Positions 35,081 to 43,073 of a stretch of DNA of 64,000 bases are shown here, in pieces; position 1 is the first letter of the stretch; the number at the start of each line of letters is the position of its first letter. Source of the DNA: Hymenobacter sp. HSC-4F20 (GTDB lineage Bacteria; Bacteroidota; Bacteroidia; Cytophagales; Hymenobacteraceae); assembly GCF_019599275.1 (NCBI RefSeq), contig NZ_JAHZTD010000002.1:372001-436000 (forward strand), written 5' to 3'. Below the pieces are notes generated by a model. That model ran no database searches and had not been told where the DNA came from. It was given only the letters and a program-made list of their open reading frames with translations. Position numbers and translations under genes: made by a program.

Positions 35081-36799
35081 ATGAAGCAACTTCTTTCCGG
35101 TCTGATTTTGCTCGTATGGGCAGGATTATCTTCCTGCTCTACCCCTCCTGCCAATACGTCTCCCTCCACGGTGCGCATTCGCTGGGCCCGCGACCCGGAT
35201 AATCTGGATCCGCTTATTGTAAGCAACCTTAGCGCTTACGAAACCATAAACCTACTGCACTGCAGCCTGCTGCAAGGCAACGACTCTACCTTAAGCTATG
35301 TGCCGTGGCTGGCAGAATCCCTGCCTACCACTCGGGTCGTGAATGACTCGCTGCTGCACATCACCTACCGAATTCGTCCGGAAGCTACTTGGGATAACGG
35401 CTCCCCAATTCTCGCGCGCGATGTTGCCTTCACCTTGAAGGTCATGAACTGCCCCGGCCTACCCATTGAGCTAGCACAGGCTCAGTTTGGGTTTATCCGG
35501 GATATTATCCTAGACCCGCAGGACTCCCGCCGGTTTACTTTACTATGCACGCAGCAAGAGGTAGGCTCCTCCGGAGACTACTCCATCTTGCCCGAATACG
35601 CGCTAGATCCACGGGGCACACTGCGCCCTATTTCGCTAGAGCACTTACGGACGCAGAAGCCCCCGAGCGTGGTGGCCGAATTTGCCCGCCGCTACGAGGC
35701 ATTGGAACTGGCGCGCCATCCGGAACGGCTGCCAGGCTGCGGCCCCTATCGGTTAGTGAAGTGGCAGAGTGGCCGCGCCCTTACCCTGGAGCGCAAGCCC
35801 AACTGGTGGGCCGATAAGCTTCCGGCTCCTCCCCCACCCCTCCAGGCATTTCCTGCCCGCCTGAGCTTTCAAATCATCCCGGACGCCGCCACGGCTACGC
35901 TAGCCCTCCGCCGGGGCGAACTAGACCTGTATTCTCTGATGCCGGCGGGCGAGTTCACTCGCCTGCAGCATTCGCCCACTGATTCAGCTCGCTTACGGTT
36001 TTACACGACTGATTCCTACCAGTTCCTGACGGCCAGCTTTAACGTGCGTCACCCTGCCTTGCATGACCGGCTAACCCGCCAGGCACTGACGCATCTTTTC
36101 AATATTCCAGCCCTCATTCAGGCTTCCCAACAGGGAGCCGCCTACCCTAGCGTTGGGCTTATCAGCCCACGCCTGAGGCAGTACTACAACGATAGTCTTC
36201 CTTTACCGGATTTTAGCCCTGCTACCGCCTTGAAACTTTTGCAGCAGGCGGGCTGGCAACGTCAGACGAATGGTTCTTGGCAACGGCGCGACGCCACTGG
36301 GCGCCTGACCCCATTAGCTGTGCAAGTTGCTTACCGGGCGGGTGAACCAAGCTTCGAGACGGCTGCGCTACAGTTCCGGGGGGCTGCTGCCGCTTTGGGC
36401 GTTGCCGTGGAGCTGCAGCCAACGGAGTCCTCCTTGCTGAACCGGCAGCAGGAAGCAGGTAACATTGATATGCTCATCAGCAACCTGTCGGGTAATCCGT
36501 TTCTGTATAACTTTACTTCTCTTTTGCACTCAAGCAGTGTGGGCGTGAGCAACTTCACCGGGTTTGCTACCCCCGAGTCCGACCGGCTGATTGAAGAAAT
36601 TGCTCTCACGCGCAATTCCTCCCGGAAAGCTGTTTTGTTGCGCAAATTTCAGCGGCTGCTCGCTACGGAGCGGCCCTTTTCGGTTCTTTACTTTCTAAAG
36701 TACCGCGTAGCCGCCGCGCGCGCGCTAGGGCCTATTCCGGTTACTGGCATCAAGCCCGGGTATGAGGCAGCCCGCATCCGCCCCCTACCTCTTCATTGA
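35081..36799 (+). CDS. Peptide-type ABC transporter substrate-binding lipoprotein
   Basis: A 572-aa family 5 solute-binding protein. The lipoprotein signal ends in the lipobox LSSC with Cys19, so it is membrane-anchored. Family motifs include IRWARDPDNLDPLI, LHITYRIRPEATWDNGSPIL, ARDVAFTLKV, YRLVKWQSGRALTLERKPNW and YQFLTASFNVRHPALHDRL. The family binds oligopeptides, dipeptides, nickel or opines; the ligand cannot be read from sequence. It follows the tandem-repeat peptide gene by 60 bp without a terminator between, and overlaps the frame of the next permease, indicating one operon. Confidence 0.93.
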   Translation: MKQLLSGLILLVWAGLSSCSTPPANTSPSTVRIRWARDPDNLDPLIVSNLSAYETINLLHCSLLQGNDSTLSYVPWLAESLPTTRVVNDSLLHITYRIRPEATWDNGSPILARDVAFTLKVMNCPGLPIELAQAQFGFIRDIILDPQDSRRFTLLCTQQEVGSSGDYSILPEYALDPRGTLRPISLEHLRTQKPPSVVAEFARRYEALELARHPERLPGCGPYRLVKWQSGRALTLERKPNWWADKLPAPPPPLQAFPARLSFQIIPDAATATLALRRGELDLYSLMPAGEFTRLQHSPTDSARLRFYTTDSYQFLTASFNVRHPALHDRLTRQALTHLFNIPALIQASQQGAAYPSVGLISPRLRQYYNDSLPLPDFSPATALKLLQQAGWQRQTNGSWQRRDATGRLTPLAVQVAYRAGEPSFETAALQFRGAAAALGVAVELQPTESSLLNRQQEAGNIDMLISNLSGNPFLYNFTSLLHSSSVGVSNFTGFATPESDRLIEEIALTRNSSRKAVLLRKFQRLLATERPFSVLYFLKYRVAAARALGPIPVTGIKPGYEAARIRPLPLH

Positions 36800-36804
36800 C
36801 CCGT

Positions 36805-37860
36805 ATGCCTGGAAGGTCGTTGCTGCGCTATGTGGCCCGCACGGCAATAGCCGGCTGGCTGACCGTTTCTTCCTTGTTTCTTATCAGCCGCGCTTATACT
36901 GACTCCGCTGCTTTCCTGCGTAGCTCCCTGGAGAATAGCAGCCGGCCGCTGCCCGCTGCTCGCCGGGCCCGCCTTACGCAGCAGCTGTTGCAGCGCTACG
37001 GGCTGGATGTGCCGCTGTTTTATATAACACCTGATTCCGCTACCACGTGGCGGCCTTCGTGGCGCTGGAACGGGGTACGCAACCAGTACCACCGCTGGCT
37101 GACTCGGGCAGTTCAGGGCGATTTGGGTACCTCCTACCGGGATGGAAGCCCGGTAACGGAGCTGCTTGCCCGCTCACTGCTCTACACCCTGCCCTTAACT
37201 GTACTGGCGGCCGTCTGCAGTATAGGTCTCACTTGGGGCATAGTGGTCTGGATGAACGTACGTCCCAGTTGGCGCAGCATGGGCCTACTTAGCCTCCACG
37301 GCTTACAAGCTGCCCCCTTGTTTCTGACGGCCACTACCCTGCTGCTGCTGCTAGCAAACCCCGACGTGTTGGCGTGGTTTCCCGCTTTCGGTCTTGGCCT
37401 GGAGGATTTGGAGGCCTCCTGGTGGCAGCAGCCAGGCCGACTACTGTACTTTCTGGTACTGCCAACGCTGAGCTTAGTGCTGGTAACGCTGCCAGGATTG
37501 GCGGTACAGCTGGATGGTGCCCTGCAACAAGAGCTACACCGACCTTACATTGCTACTGCCCGGGCCAAAGGCAGCAGCGTCAGCCGCGTGGTCTGGCATC
37601 ATGGCCTGCGCAACGCCCTGCTGCCTACCCTGGCCCTGCTTACTGAGTTGCTACCCAATCTAGTGGCGGGCTCCACTGTGGTAGAGCTGTTATTTGCTCT
37701 CCCGGGCATGGGACGTTTGCTGGCTGAATCTGCCGCCACGCAGGATTATCCCGTACTAATTGGAGCCATTGGCCTAGTAGCACTGGTCCGGCTGCTAGCC
37801 CAGGTGGTAGCCGATATTCTGTACTGGGTAGTTGATCCCCGAATTCGGGTTCAGGTATGA
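36805..37860 (+). CDS. ABC transporter permease, DppB/OppB type
   Basis: A 351-aa inner-membrane protein with about six transmembrane helices. The N-terminal helix (YVARTAIAGWLTVSSLFLI), the periplasmic loop ending in GDLGTSYRDGSPVTELL and the cytoplasmic EAA loop (YIATARAKGSSVSRVVWHHG) are typical of OppB/DppB. It ends with VVDPRIRVQV. ATG 36805 is preferred over the TTG at 36796 that overlaps the upstream stop. Its stop overlaps the next ATG (ATGA), showing translational coupling. Confidence 0.92.
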   Translation: MPGRSLLRYVARTAIAGWLTVSSLFLISRAYTDSAAFLRSSLENSSRPLPAARRARLTQQLLQRYGLDVPLFYITPDSATTWRPSWRWNGVRNQYHRWLTRAVQGDLGTSYRDGSPVTELLARSLLYTLPLTVLAAVCSIGLTWGIVVWMNVRPSWRSMGLLSLHGLQAAPLFLTATTLLLLLANPDVLAWFPAFGLGLEDLEASWWQQPGRLLYFLVLPTLSLVLVTLPGLAVQLDGALQQELHRPYIATARAKGSSVSRVVWHHGLRNALLPTLALLTELLPNLVAGSTVVELLFALPGMGRLLAESAATQDYPVLIGAIGLVALVRLLAQVVADILYWVVDPRIRVQV

Positions 37861-38858
37861 GTCGCTCCCGAGTATCACCTGGATTGGCAGGTATAGCCGG
37901 GGGCTGGCTGCTGCTGATAATCCTGGCGGCTTGGGCGACGCCCACTACCGTACCCATTCCGGACCTGGCCCGGGCCGGTTACCCGCCATTCCAGGCTCCG
38001 CACTGGCTGGGCACCGATCCACAAGGCCTGGATGTGGGGTGGTCCTTGCTGCAGGGTAGCCGTACTGTAGTTCTTATTAGCGTACCCGCTGCCTTGCTAA
38101 CACTGCTGCTTGGAACTGGGCTCGGTAGCGCGGCCGGCTTTTGGGGCAACAGACTAGCTCTCACCCGAGCGCGGGCAGTAGCAGGAGCTGGGCTGCTGAC
38201 GAGCGGCCTCCTATTTTGGGCACAGTTAGCTGCTTTTCCTATCCTAGGCGCGCTTTTTCTGCTGCTGGCAGGTTCGCTAGAGGCCTTGCTGCGGCGCACC
38301 CGGTGGGGCCGGCAGCCTCACTTCCTGCCGCTTGATGCTGCTCTCTCCGCATGCAGTGCCCTACTGGACTCTATTCCGCTTCTGCTCTTAGTAGTTGCTG
38401 TCGCCTCTGTGCAGCGGCCCTCCGTTAGCGGCATCGTAAGCCTGTTGGCTTTAACTTGCTGGACTACTCCGGCCCGGCTTATGCGAGCTGCTACCTTGCA
38501 AGTAGCAGTACAGCCCTACCTCGAAGCCGCCCGGATGACCGGACTTACAGATCTACAGCTCTTACGGCGTCACATCTGGCCCAATACCTGGCAAGTAGCA
38601 GCAGTACGTTTCCCGATGACAGTAGCCGCCCTAATTAGCCTGGAAACAACGCTGGCGTTCCTGGGCATCGGGCTGGCACCGGAAACACCAAGTTGGGGAC
38701 GTATCTTATCGGCTGTCCGTCAGGCACCTACGGCGTGGTGGCTGGTTGTTTGGCCAGGCTTGGCCTTAATCGTTACCCTGCTAAGTTTGCACGTTTTATC
38801 CCGCTGGTTGCAAGACCGCATGGATGTCACAAATACAAGCAATAATCTTCTCACCTAA
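37857..38858 (+). CDS. ABC transporter permease, DppC/OppC type
   Basis: A 333-aa second permease of the importer. It shows the DppC pattern HWLGTDPQGLDVGWSLLQGS after the first helix, several hydrophobic helices, and an EAA loop (YLEAARMTGLTDLQLLRRHI) followed by FLGIGLAPETPSWGRILS. Its start codon overlaps the previous stop. No DppD/DppF-type ATPase gene follows: the next 590 bp are noncoding and then the strand changes. The importer must borrow ATPases encoded elsewhere. Confidence 0.92.
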   Translation: MSRSRVSPGLAGIAGGWLLLIILAAWATPTTVPIPDLARAGYPPFQAPHWLGTDPQGLDVGWSLLQGSRTVVLISVPAALLTLLLGTGLGSAAGFWGNRLALTRARAVAGAGLLTSGLLFWAQLAAFPILGALFLLLAGSLEALLRRTRWGRQPHFLPLDAALSACSALLDSIPLLLLVVAVASVQRPSVSGIVSLLALTCWTTPARLMRAATLQVAVQPYLEAARMTGLTDLQLLRRHIWPNTWQVAAVRFPMTVAALISLETTLAFLGIGLAPETPSWGRILSAVRQAPTAWWLVVWPGLALIVTLLSLHVLSRWLQDRMDVTNTSNNLLT

Positions 38859-39229
38859 ATACAACCTCATCTATTTTCATCATTTCAAAACGGTATTTTT
38901 CAGCCGCCTACGCTTTATTTTACAACTGCAGCTTACGCACCGCTACCACTTACCTCAAGTTTATATCTACAAAATACAAGTCACAATTTTCAGTATAGTG
39001 TCCTTTACAGCCCCCTATGGTATCTACTAATATTGTCATGTGGAACAGGTAGCACGATAGGTACTGCCTGCTCTGCTGAGCTAGTTCAGAAGGTCCCCGC
39101 TGTATTCAGGAACCTTCTCCGCTCAGTTCCTTAGACTACGGGTTCGGGGGCTTTCCCAAACGAGGCAATCAAGTGTCCGACAGGATGCGCTCAGCAAATC
39201 AGGCTATACATGGTAGTCTTCCGTTTGCT
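38859..39229. other. AT-rich intergenic region
   Basis: No gene seen. The first ~170 bp are AT-rich and pyrimidine-biased. At 39077-39126 an interrupted inverted repeat (GCTGAGC..AGAAGGT against ACCTTCT..GCTCAG) resembles dispersed palindromic elements. No obvious terminator directly follows the permease operon. Confidence 0.4.
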
Positions 39230-39264
39230 GCCGGGTAGAAAGGATTTAATAAAATGGAACGTAT

Positions 39265-39363
39265 AGTAGAGGGTACGTGCATCTGCTCGTATGCTACCCT
39301 ACTACTCTCAGGTTGTTGCAATAGGTGTGTGAAAACCCCGCAGGCATTGTCTGCGGGTTTTTT
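39265..39363 (+). ncRNA. Candidate small structured RNA
   Basis: A bulged hairpin (arms 39265-39282 and 39291-39306, with AGTAG/CTACT, GGGTA/TACCC and GCAT/ATGC helices) is followed 27 bases later by a strong hairpin with six T. Nothing upstream on the plus strand for 400 bp needs a terminator except a possible RNA gene. No RNA family was recognised, and no clear promoter is visible. Confidence 0.3.
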
Positions 39364-39366
39364 GCG
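39334..39366. terminator. Hairpin terminator between the permease operon and the reductase gene
   Basis: AACCCCGCAG and CTGCGGGTT form a 9-bp stem with a 7-base loop and T6 on the plus strand; on the minus strand the stem is followed by TTTTC. It may end the candidate RNA (+) or the reductase gene (-), whose stop lies 84 bp away. Confidence 0.75.
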
Positions 39367-39446
39367 TAACGGCTTTGAGCAGCTACTTTTCCCTGCTGAC
39401 ACCCTGCGATACTTAACCCACGCATGCTTCTACTCCCGGCTGGTCA

Positions 39447-40355
39447 CTAAGGACCAGGTTCTGTCTGGCTGGCAAGCAAGGCTATTCCTTCCCGGAAAGT
39501 GCGGGGCCGAAATCCTAGCTCTTGCTCGGCTTTAGTAATGATAAACCCTGTGCGAAGCGGGCGGGTGGCTGGCTGGGAGAAGGTGCTGGCATCTACCTTC
39601 TCCAGTAAGTTGGCATCCAGATCAAAAAAGGCTGCTACCTGCTGCGCCAGCTGATACGGGGTAAACAACTCATGGCTGCTAATATTAAAAATTCCGGTGG
39701 CGTTGCGCTCCGCCGCCAGCCAACACCCCTGCGCCAGGTCTTCGGCCAGCGTGGGGGTCCGGTACTGGTCGTTAACTACTTTGATAGCGCGGCCTGCCTG
39801 CAGCGAGTCGCGCACCCACAGCACAATATTGGTGCGGCCGTAGTCGTGTGCCACCCCGTATACCAGCGCCGTGCGTAAAATCGCCCAGGGCGTAGAACAG
39901 GCCTGCACTAGTTTTTCTGCCGCCAGTTTACTTTCCCCGTAAAAATTGATGGGTGCTGGCTGGGCTTCCTCAGTTAATGGCCCTTCGCTGCCGCTGAAAA
40001 CAAAGTCGGTGCTGATGTGCACGAGGTGAATGTGGTGGCGTTGGCAGGCTGCTACTAGATACGATACGGCCGTTACATTAAGCGCCCAACACGCCTCCTG
40101 ATTCAACTGACACTCGTCCACGTTGGTCATGGCAGCGGTATGAATCAGGTGGGTAGGCTTTTCGTGCGCCAGCACCGTGGCTACCTGCGTGGCATCGGTC
40201 ACATCCAGGCTCAGAAACCGGACGTCAGGATACAGCGCCGCTAGCTTGTTGCTACCGCGCGAGGTAGCAATTACCTCTACCTGGGGCTGCTGCCGGAGCA
40301 GAGCAATCAACTTCTGCCCTAGCAAGCCATTAGAACCAGTAACCAGAATTTTCAT
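39447..40355 (-). CDS. SDR-family NAD(P)-dependent reductase, dTDP-4-dehydrorhamnose-reductase-like
   Basis: A 302-aa Rossmann enzyme of the RfbD/RmlD-like branch of extended short-chain dehydrogenases. It has the N-terminal GSNGLLGQK nucleotide motif, HTAAMTNVDECQLNQ, ISTDFVFSG, the catalytic YGESKLAAE (YxxxK) and LRTALVYG. The known reaction is the last step of dTDP-L-rhamnose synthesis, but no other rml gene is adjacent, so another sugar nucleotide or SAM-synthetase-like role is possible. ATG at 40355. Confidence 0.88.
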   Translation of the reverse strand: MKILVTGSNGLLGQKLIALLRQQPQVEVIATSRGSNKLAALYPDVRFLSLDVTDATQVATVLAHEKPTHLIHTAAMTNVDECQLNQEACWALNVTAVSYLVAACQRHHIHLVHISTDFVFSGSEGPLTEEAQPAPINFYGESKLAAEKLVQACSTPWAILRTALVYGVAHDYGRTNIVLWVRDSLQAGRAIKVVNDQYRTPTLAEDLAQGCWLAAERNATGIFNISSHELFTPYQLAQQVAAFFDLDANLLEKVDASTFSQPATRPLRTGFIITKAEQELGFRPRTFREGIALLASQTEPGP

Positions 40356-40409
40356 GAAGGTAGCGCTATGGGCGATTAAAGCAGCCCCGTGTGAGGCCGG
40401 AGAGCAAGC

Positions 40410-41051
40410 TTAATACTGATAGCCGTAGAGTTCTGTAATCTTTTTCTTTCTCAGCTTCTCCACCTTCATGGTCATCTTGACGTCCGTGACGGGGCGGTTC
40501 CGCTCGGCGGTGGGTTGCTGAGCAATTTTGTCAACTATTTCCTGCCCACTGATAACTTGCCCAAACACAGTGTACTGACCATTCAGGTGCGGCGTGCCCT
40601 GGGGGTTCTGCACAATATAAAACTGCGAGGCGCTGCTCTGCCGCTGCGGATTCACAAAATCGGGGGTGCGCGCTGCGGCTACGGCTCCGCGCTTGTGGGT
40701 AAACTCGGGCTGAATTTCGGCCGGAATCATTTGGGCATTTGGCACCCCTTCGCCGTCATTTAGCGGGTCCATATCTTTGGAATTAGGGTCGCCGCCCTGA
40801 ATCATGAAGTTGGGAATCACGCGGTGAAAAGTAGTGCCGTTGTAGAAGCCGCTCTGGGCCAGCTTCAAAAAATTGGCTTTGTGCAGCGGGGTTTTATCAA
40901 ATAAAATCAGGCGGATATCTCCCTGAGGGGTAGTAATGGTGACTACCTCGTCTTTTTTGCTTTTGCGCGGTCCTTTGGCAGCTTTTACTACGGGTGCACT
41001 CAGCCCCACTAGCAGGCCCACCAGTAGCGTGTAACGAAAGAATGATTTCAT
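40410..41051 (-). CDS. Exported cyclophilin-type peptidyl-prolyl isomerase
   Basis: A 213-aa protein with signal peptide (MKSFFRYTLLVGLLVGLSAPVVKA) and a cyclophilin domain that speeds proline isomerisation during folding in the periplasm. Active-site blocks are FHRVIPNFMIQGGDP, QFYIVQNPQGTPHLNGQYTV (core) and FGQVISGQEIVDKI. A Lys/Arg-rich stretch follows the signal. The frame reaches 41135, but the signal peptide fixes the start at ATG 41051. Confidence 0.93.
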   Translation of the reverse strand: MKSFFRYTLLVGLLVGLSAPVVKAAKGPRKSKKDEVVTITTPQGDIRLILFDKTPLHKANFLKLAQSGFYNGTTFHRVIPNFMIQGGDPNSKDMDPLNDGEGVPNAQMIPAEIQPEFTHKRGAVAAARTPDFVNPQRQSSASQFYIVQNPQGTPHLNGQYTVFGQVISGQEIVDKIAQQPTAERNRPVTDVKMTMKVEKLRKKKITELYGYQY

Positions 41052-41371
41052 AGGGAGCAGGGTCAGAAAGTTTGCGGACGAAATTACGGGGTTTCCCTTG
41101 GCGCAGCTACATATTTTGCTTACTCCGCAGGACATATGGATCCTACAAACCTACAGCTGTAGCCTAGAACGGCAGGGGGCAGCCACTGGGGAACCAGCGT
41201 AACACCAAGCATCTACGGCGGCTTTTGCCGCAAGGGGCGAGGCAGGCCGTCGGTTACGCCCCAGCGCCCACAACACAGTCGGCTAAGTGGTAAAGCTCCA
41301 AGCAGGGGCAACAAGCTTCAGCTATATTCCGGAGGAAATACAGCTACTTTTCCAATTTAGCCTACGCGCTG

Positions 41372-41923
41372 ATGCGCATGCTCATCTTCATGCGCACTAT
41401 GGGCGGGCACTACCCCTTCAAGAAAGTACCATTCGCCCGGTTCAACGACTTGTTTGGCTTTAAGCGCAACATGTACGATAGGGTACCGCATTTCTCTGTA
41501 GGCTTCTACGCCTACGCCCTGCTGGAGTACACCAATCAGCATCAGCTTATCCGCAGCCATCCTAGTAGCTACCTGTTCCCGCTCTGCGTTATCGGTACCG
41601 TGGCCATGAGCCACGAGCTGATCGAATGGGTGTACGCTGAGCTGGCCGGGGGCGACGCCGACGCGGCGTTCCTGAGTAGCCAGGCAGACATCTGGGATGC
41701 CCAAAAGGGGATGTTCGCTGATACCAGCGGCGCTATTCCGGCCTTGGTGGTCTATGCTTTCTGCGCTCCGGAGCAGCCGCCGCTCACGCCAAAAGAAAAC
41801 GCATGCCAAAGAAAAAGGCTGCCTCAGCAAGAGCAGCCTTTTTCTTTGGCATGCGTTTTCTCCTTACCCTTCATTCCGCTCCCGGCGGATGCTATCCAGG
41901 ATGTGCTGGCCGCCGCGGGCTAG
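41372..41923 (+). CDS. DUF2238/YjdF-like membrane protein, N-terminally truncated (possible remnant)
   Basis: The central part matches the YjdF/DUF2238 family closely: GGHYPFKKVPFARFN, RNMYDRVPHFSVGFYAYALLEY, SHELIEWVYAELAGGDADAAF and SQADIWDAQKGMFADT. Intact members have about 60 more N-terminal residues with two extra membrane helices. Here the family-like sequence continues a short way upstream of the ATG (about 41340) but a stop sits at 41291 and no matching hydrophobic helices precede it. At the 3' end the frame runs through a long hairpin into hemC antisense, so the original end is probably near 41790. It is either a shortened gene or a decaying copy. Confidence 0.55.
   Translation: MRMLIFMRTMGGHYPFKKVPFARFNDLFGFKRNMYDRVPHFSVGFYAYALLEYTNQHQLIRSHPSSYLFPLCVIGTVAMSHELIEWVYAELAGGDADAAFLSSQADIWDAQKGMFADTSGAIPALVVYAFCAPEQPPLTPKENACQRKRLPQQEQPFSLACVFSLPFIPLPADAIQDVLAAAG
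41794..41861. terminator. Perfect 29-bp inverted repeat between the YjdF-like gene and hemC
   Basis: Arms 41794-41822 and 41833-41861 are exactly complementary over 29 bp with a 10-base loop (CTCAGCAAGA). The stem includes GCATGCCAAAGAAAAAGGC, so it gives a T-rich 3' side on both strands. It ends two bases before the hemC stop codon and can terminate both convergent transcripts. Confidence 0.9.
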
Positions 41924-42805
41924 CACTGTTTCGGCAACCTGAACTCCCAGCGCTTCGCCTGCAGCTACTAAGGCCGTTTGAGTTTCCTCAATAAACTCCT
42001 GCCCATCAAGGCTGATGAGGCCACCATGCAGCCGAATAGTTTGACCATCGGGGGAAAGGGTAGCCAGGGCAAAGGACGGAATGCTGCACCCGCCTTCCAT
42101 GGTGCGCAGAAAGGCACGCTCGGCGGTCAGGCAGGCGTGGGTGGCTGGGTGGTCAAGGATTCGGTGCAGTTCCGCCTTCAGTGCTGGCTCCAGGCTGCGG
42201 GCGCACTCAATAGCCACGCTTCCCTGACCGGTAGCCGGTACGTACTGGGTTTCGGGCAGTACGTAGCGAATCAGGCCGTCATATTCCATTCGGTGGACGC
42301 CGGCGTAGGCCAGCACAAGGGCGTGGTACTGTCCTTCCTCCAGCTTGCGCAGCCGGGTTTGTAGATTGCCGCGGGCTTCGGCGGTAGTAGCATGGGGCAG
42401 GAAGCGGCGCAACATGGCCTTACGGCGGGTGCTGCTGGTGCCCAGCACCAGATCGGGCCGCTGCAGGTCCAGGCTAGCATCGAAGCTCACTACCACGTCG
42501 TTTACCCGCTCACGCTCCATGAAGGCAAGCAGCTCCAGATCGGCGGGAATACTGCTTTGCACGTCTTTGGCGCTGTGCACGGCAATATCAATGTACCCCG
42601 TGCGCAGGCCTTCTTCCAGCTCCTCAGTAAACACTCCTTTAGCCCCGATTTTATCCAGGGAGCGGTCTAGCACCACGTCGCCTTTGGTTGTGATGATGAC
42701 AATTTCTGGGGTGAGGCCGGCGGCGGTAAGCTGGCCGGCTACGTGGTTGGCTTGCCACAGCGCCAGCTTACTGCCGCGGGTACCAATGCGAATGGACGTT
42801 TTCAA
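41864..42805 (-). CDS. hemC: Hydroxymethylbilane synthase (porphobilinogen deaminase)
   Basis: Joins four porphobilinogen units into hydroxymethylbilane in haem synthesis. The N-terminal block IRIGTRGSKLALWQANHVAG, HSAKDVQSSIP, STRRKAMLRRFLPHA, RGNLQTRLRKL and the cofactor-cysteine block RAFLRTMEGGCSIPSFALA are all present. The family start is just before IRIGTRGS, where TTG at 42805 gives MKTSIRIG and about 313 aa; an ATG at 42877 would add 24 residues without family support but cannot be excluded. Other haem genes are not adjacent. Confidence 0.94.
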   Translation of the reverse strand: MKTSIRIGTRGSKLALWQANHVAGQLTAAGLTPEIVIITTKGDVVLDRSLDKIGAKGVFTEELEEGLRTGYIDIAVHSAKDVQSSIPADLELLAFMERERVNDVVVSFDASLDLQRPDLVLGTSSTRRKAMLRRFLPHATTAEARGNLQTRLRKLEEGQYHALVLAYAGVHRMEYDGLIRYVLPETQYVPATGQGSVAIECARSLEPALKAELHRILDHPATHACLTAERAFLRTMEGGCSIPSFALATLSPDGQTIRLHGGLISLDGQEFIEETQTALVAAGEALGVQVAETVLARGGQHILDSIRRERNEG

Positions 42806-42942
42806 AATCAGAATGCAGATAGTGCGGGTGTAGGGCGCAATGCCTTCCTTTGCCAGCCTCTTCAGCGCCAGGCCCATTGGCCGGAGCTACCCTCGCGGCG
42901 GCTGAGAGCCAGGCAATTTCTTTTTCGTGGACATGCGGCCTA

Positions 42943-42950
42943 CAAAGATA
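42943..42950 (-). promoter_or_regulatory. -7 element upstream of hemC
   Basis: TATCTTTG on the minus strand matches TAnnTTTG. No TTG lies at the -33 distance. Just downstream, an ATG at 42934 opens a 15-codon frame (MSTKKKLPGSQPPRG) that ends before hemC and could be a leader peptide or chance. Confidence 0.4.
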
Positions 42951-43073
42951 GGGCAACCAGTGCCGACACGGCTGGCTATAGCTGGTTTAGCACCCGCTAT
43001 AGTATTTTAGCAAGCTATACTTTCTGTGTTTGCAGCCTCTAAAGCCATTTTTTTGCTCCGAGCAAGCCCTGAG

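Noticed and set aside
39265..39306. tRNA gene
   Set aside because: Only one hairpin is present; no cloverleaf, T-loop GTTCRANNC or acceptor stem found.
39254..39535. 93-aa open frame on the plus strand
   Set aside because: It runs through the hairpin terminator and into antisense of the reductase gene, with Cys-rich non-protein-like composition.
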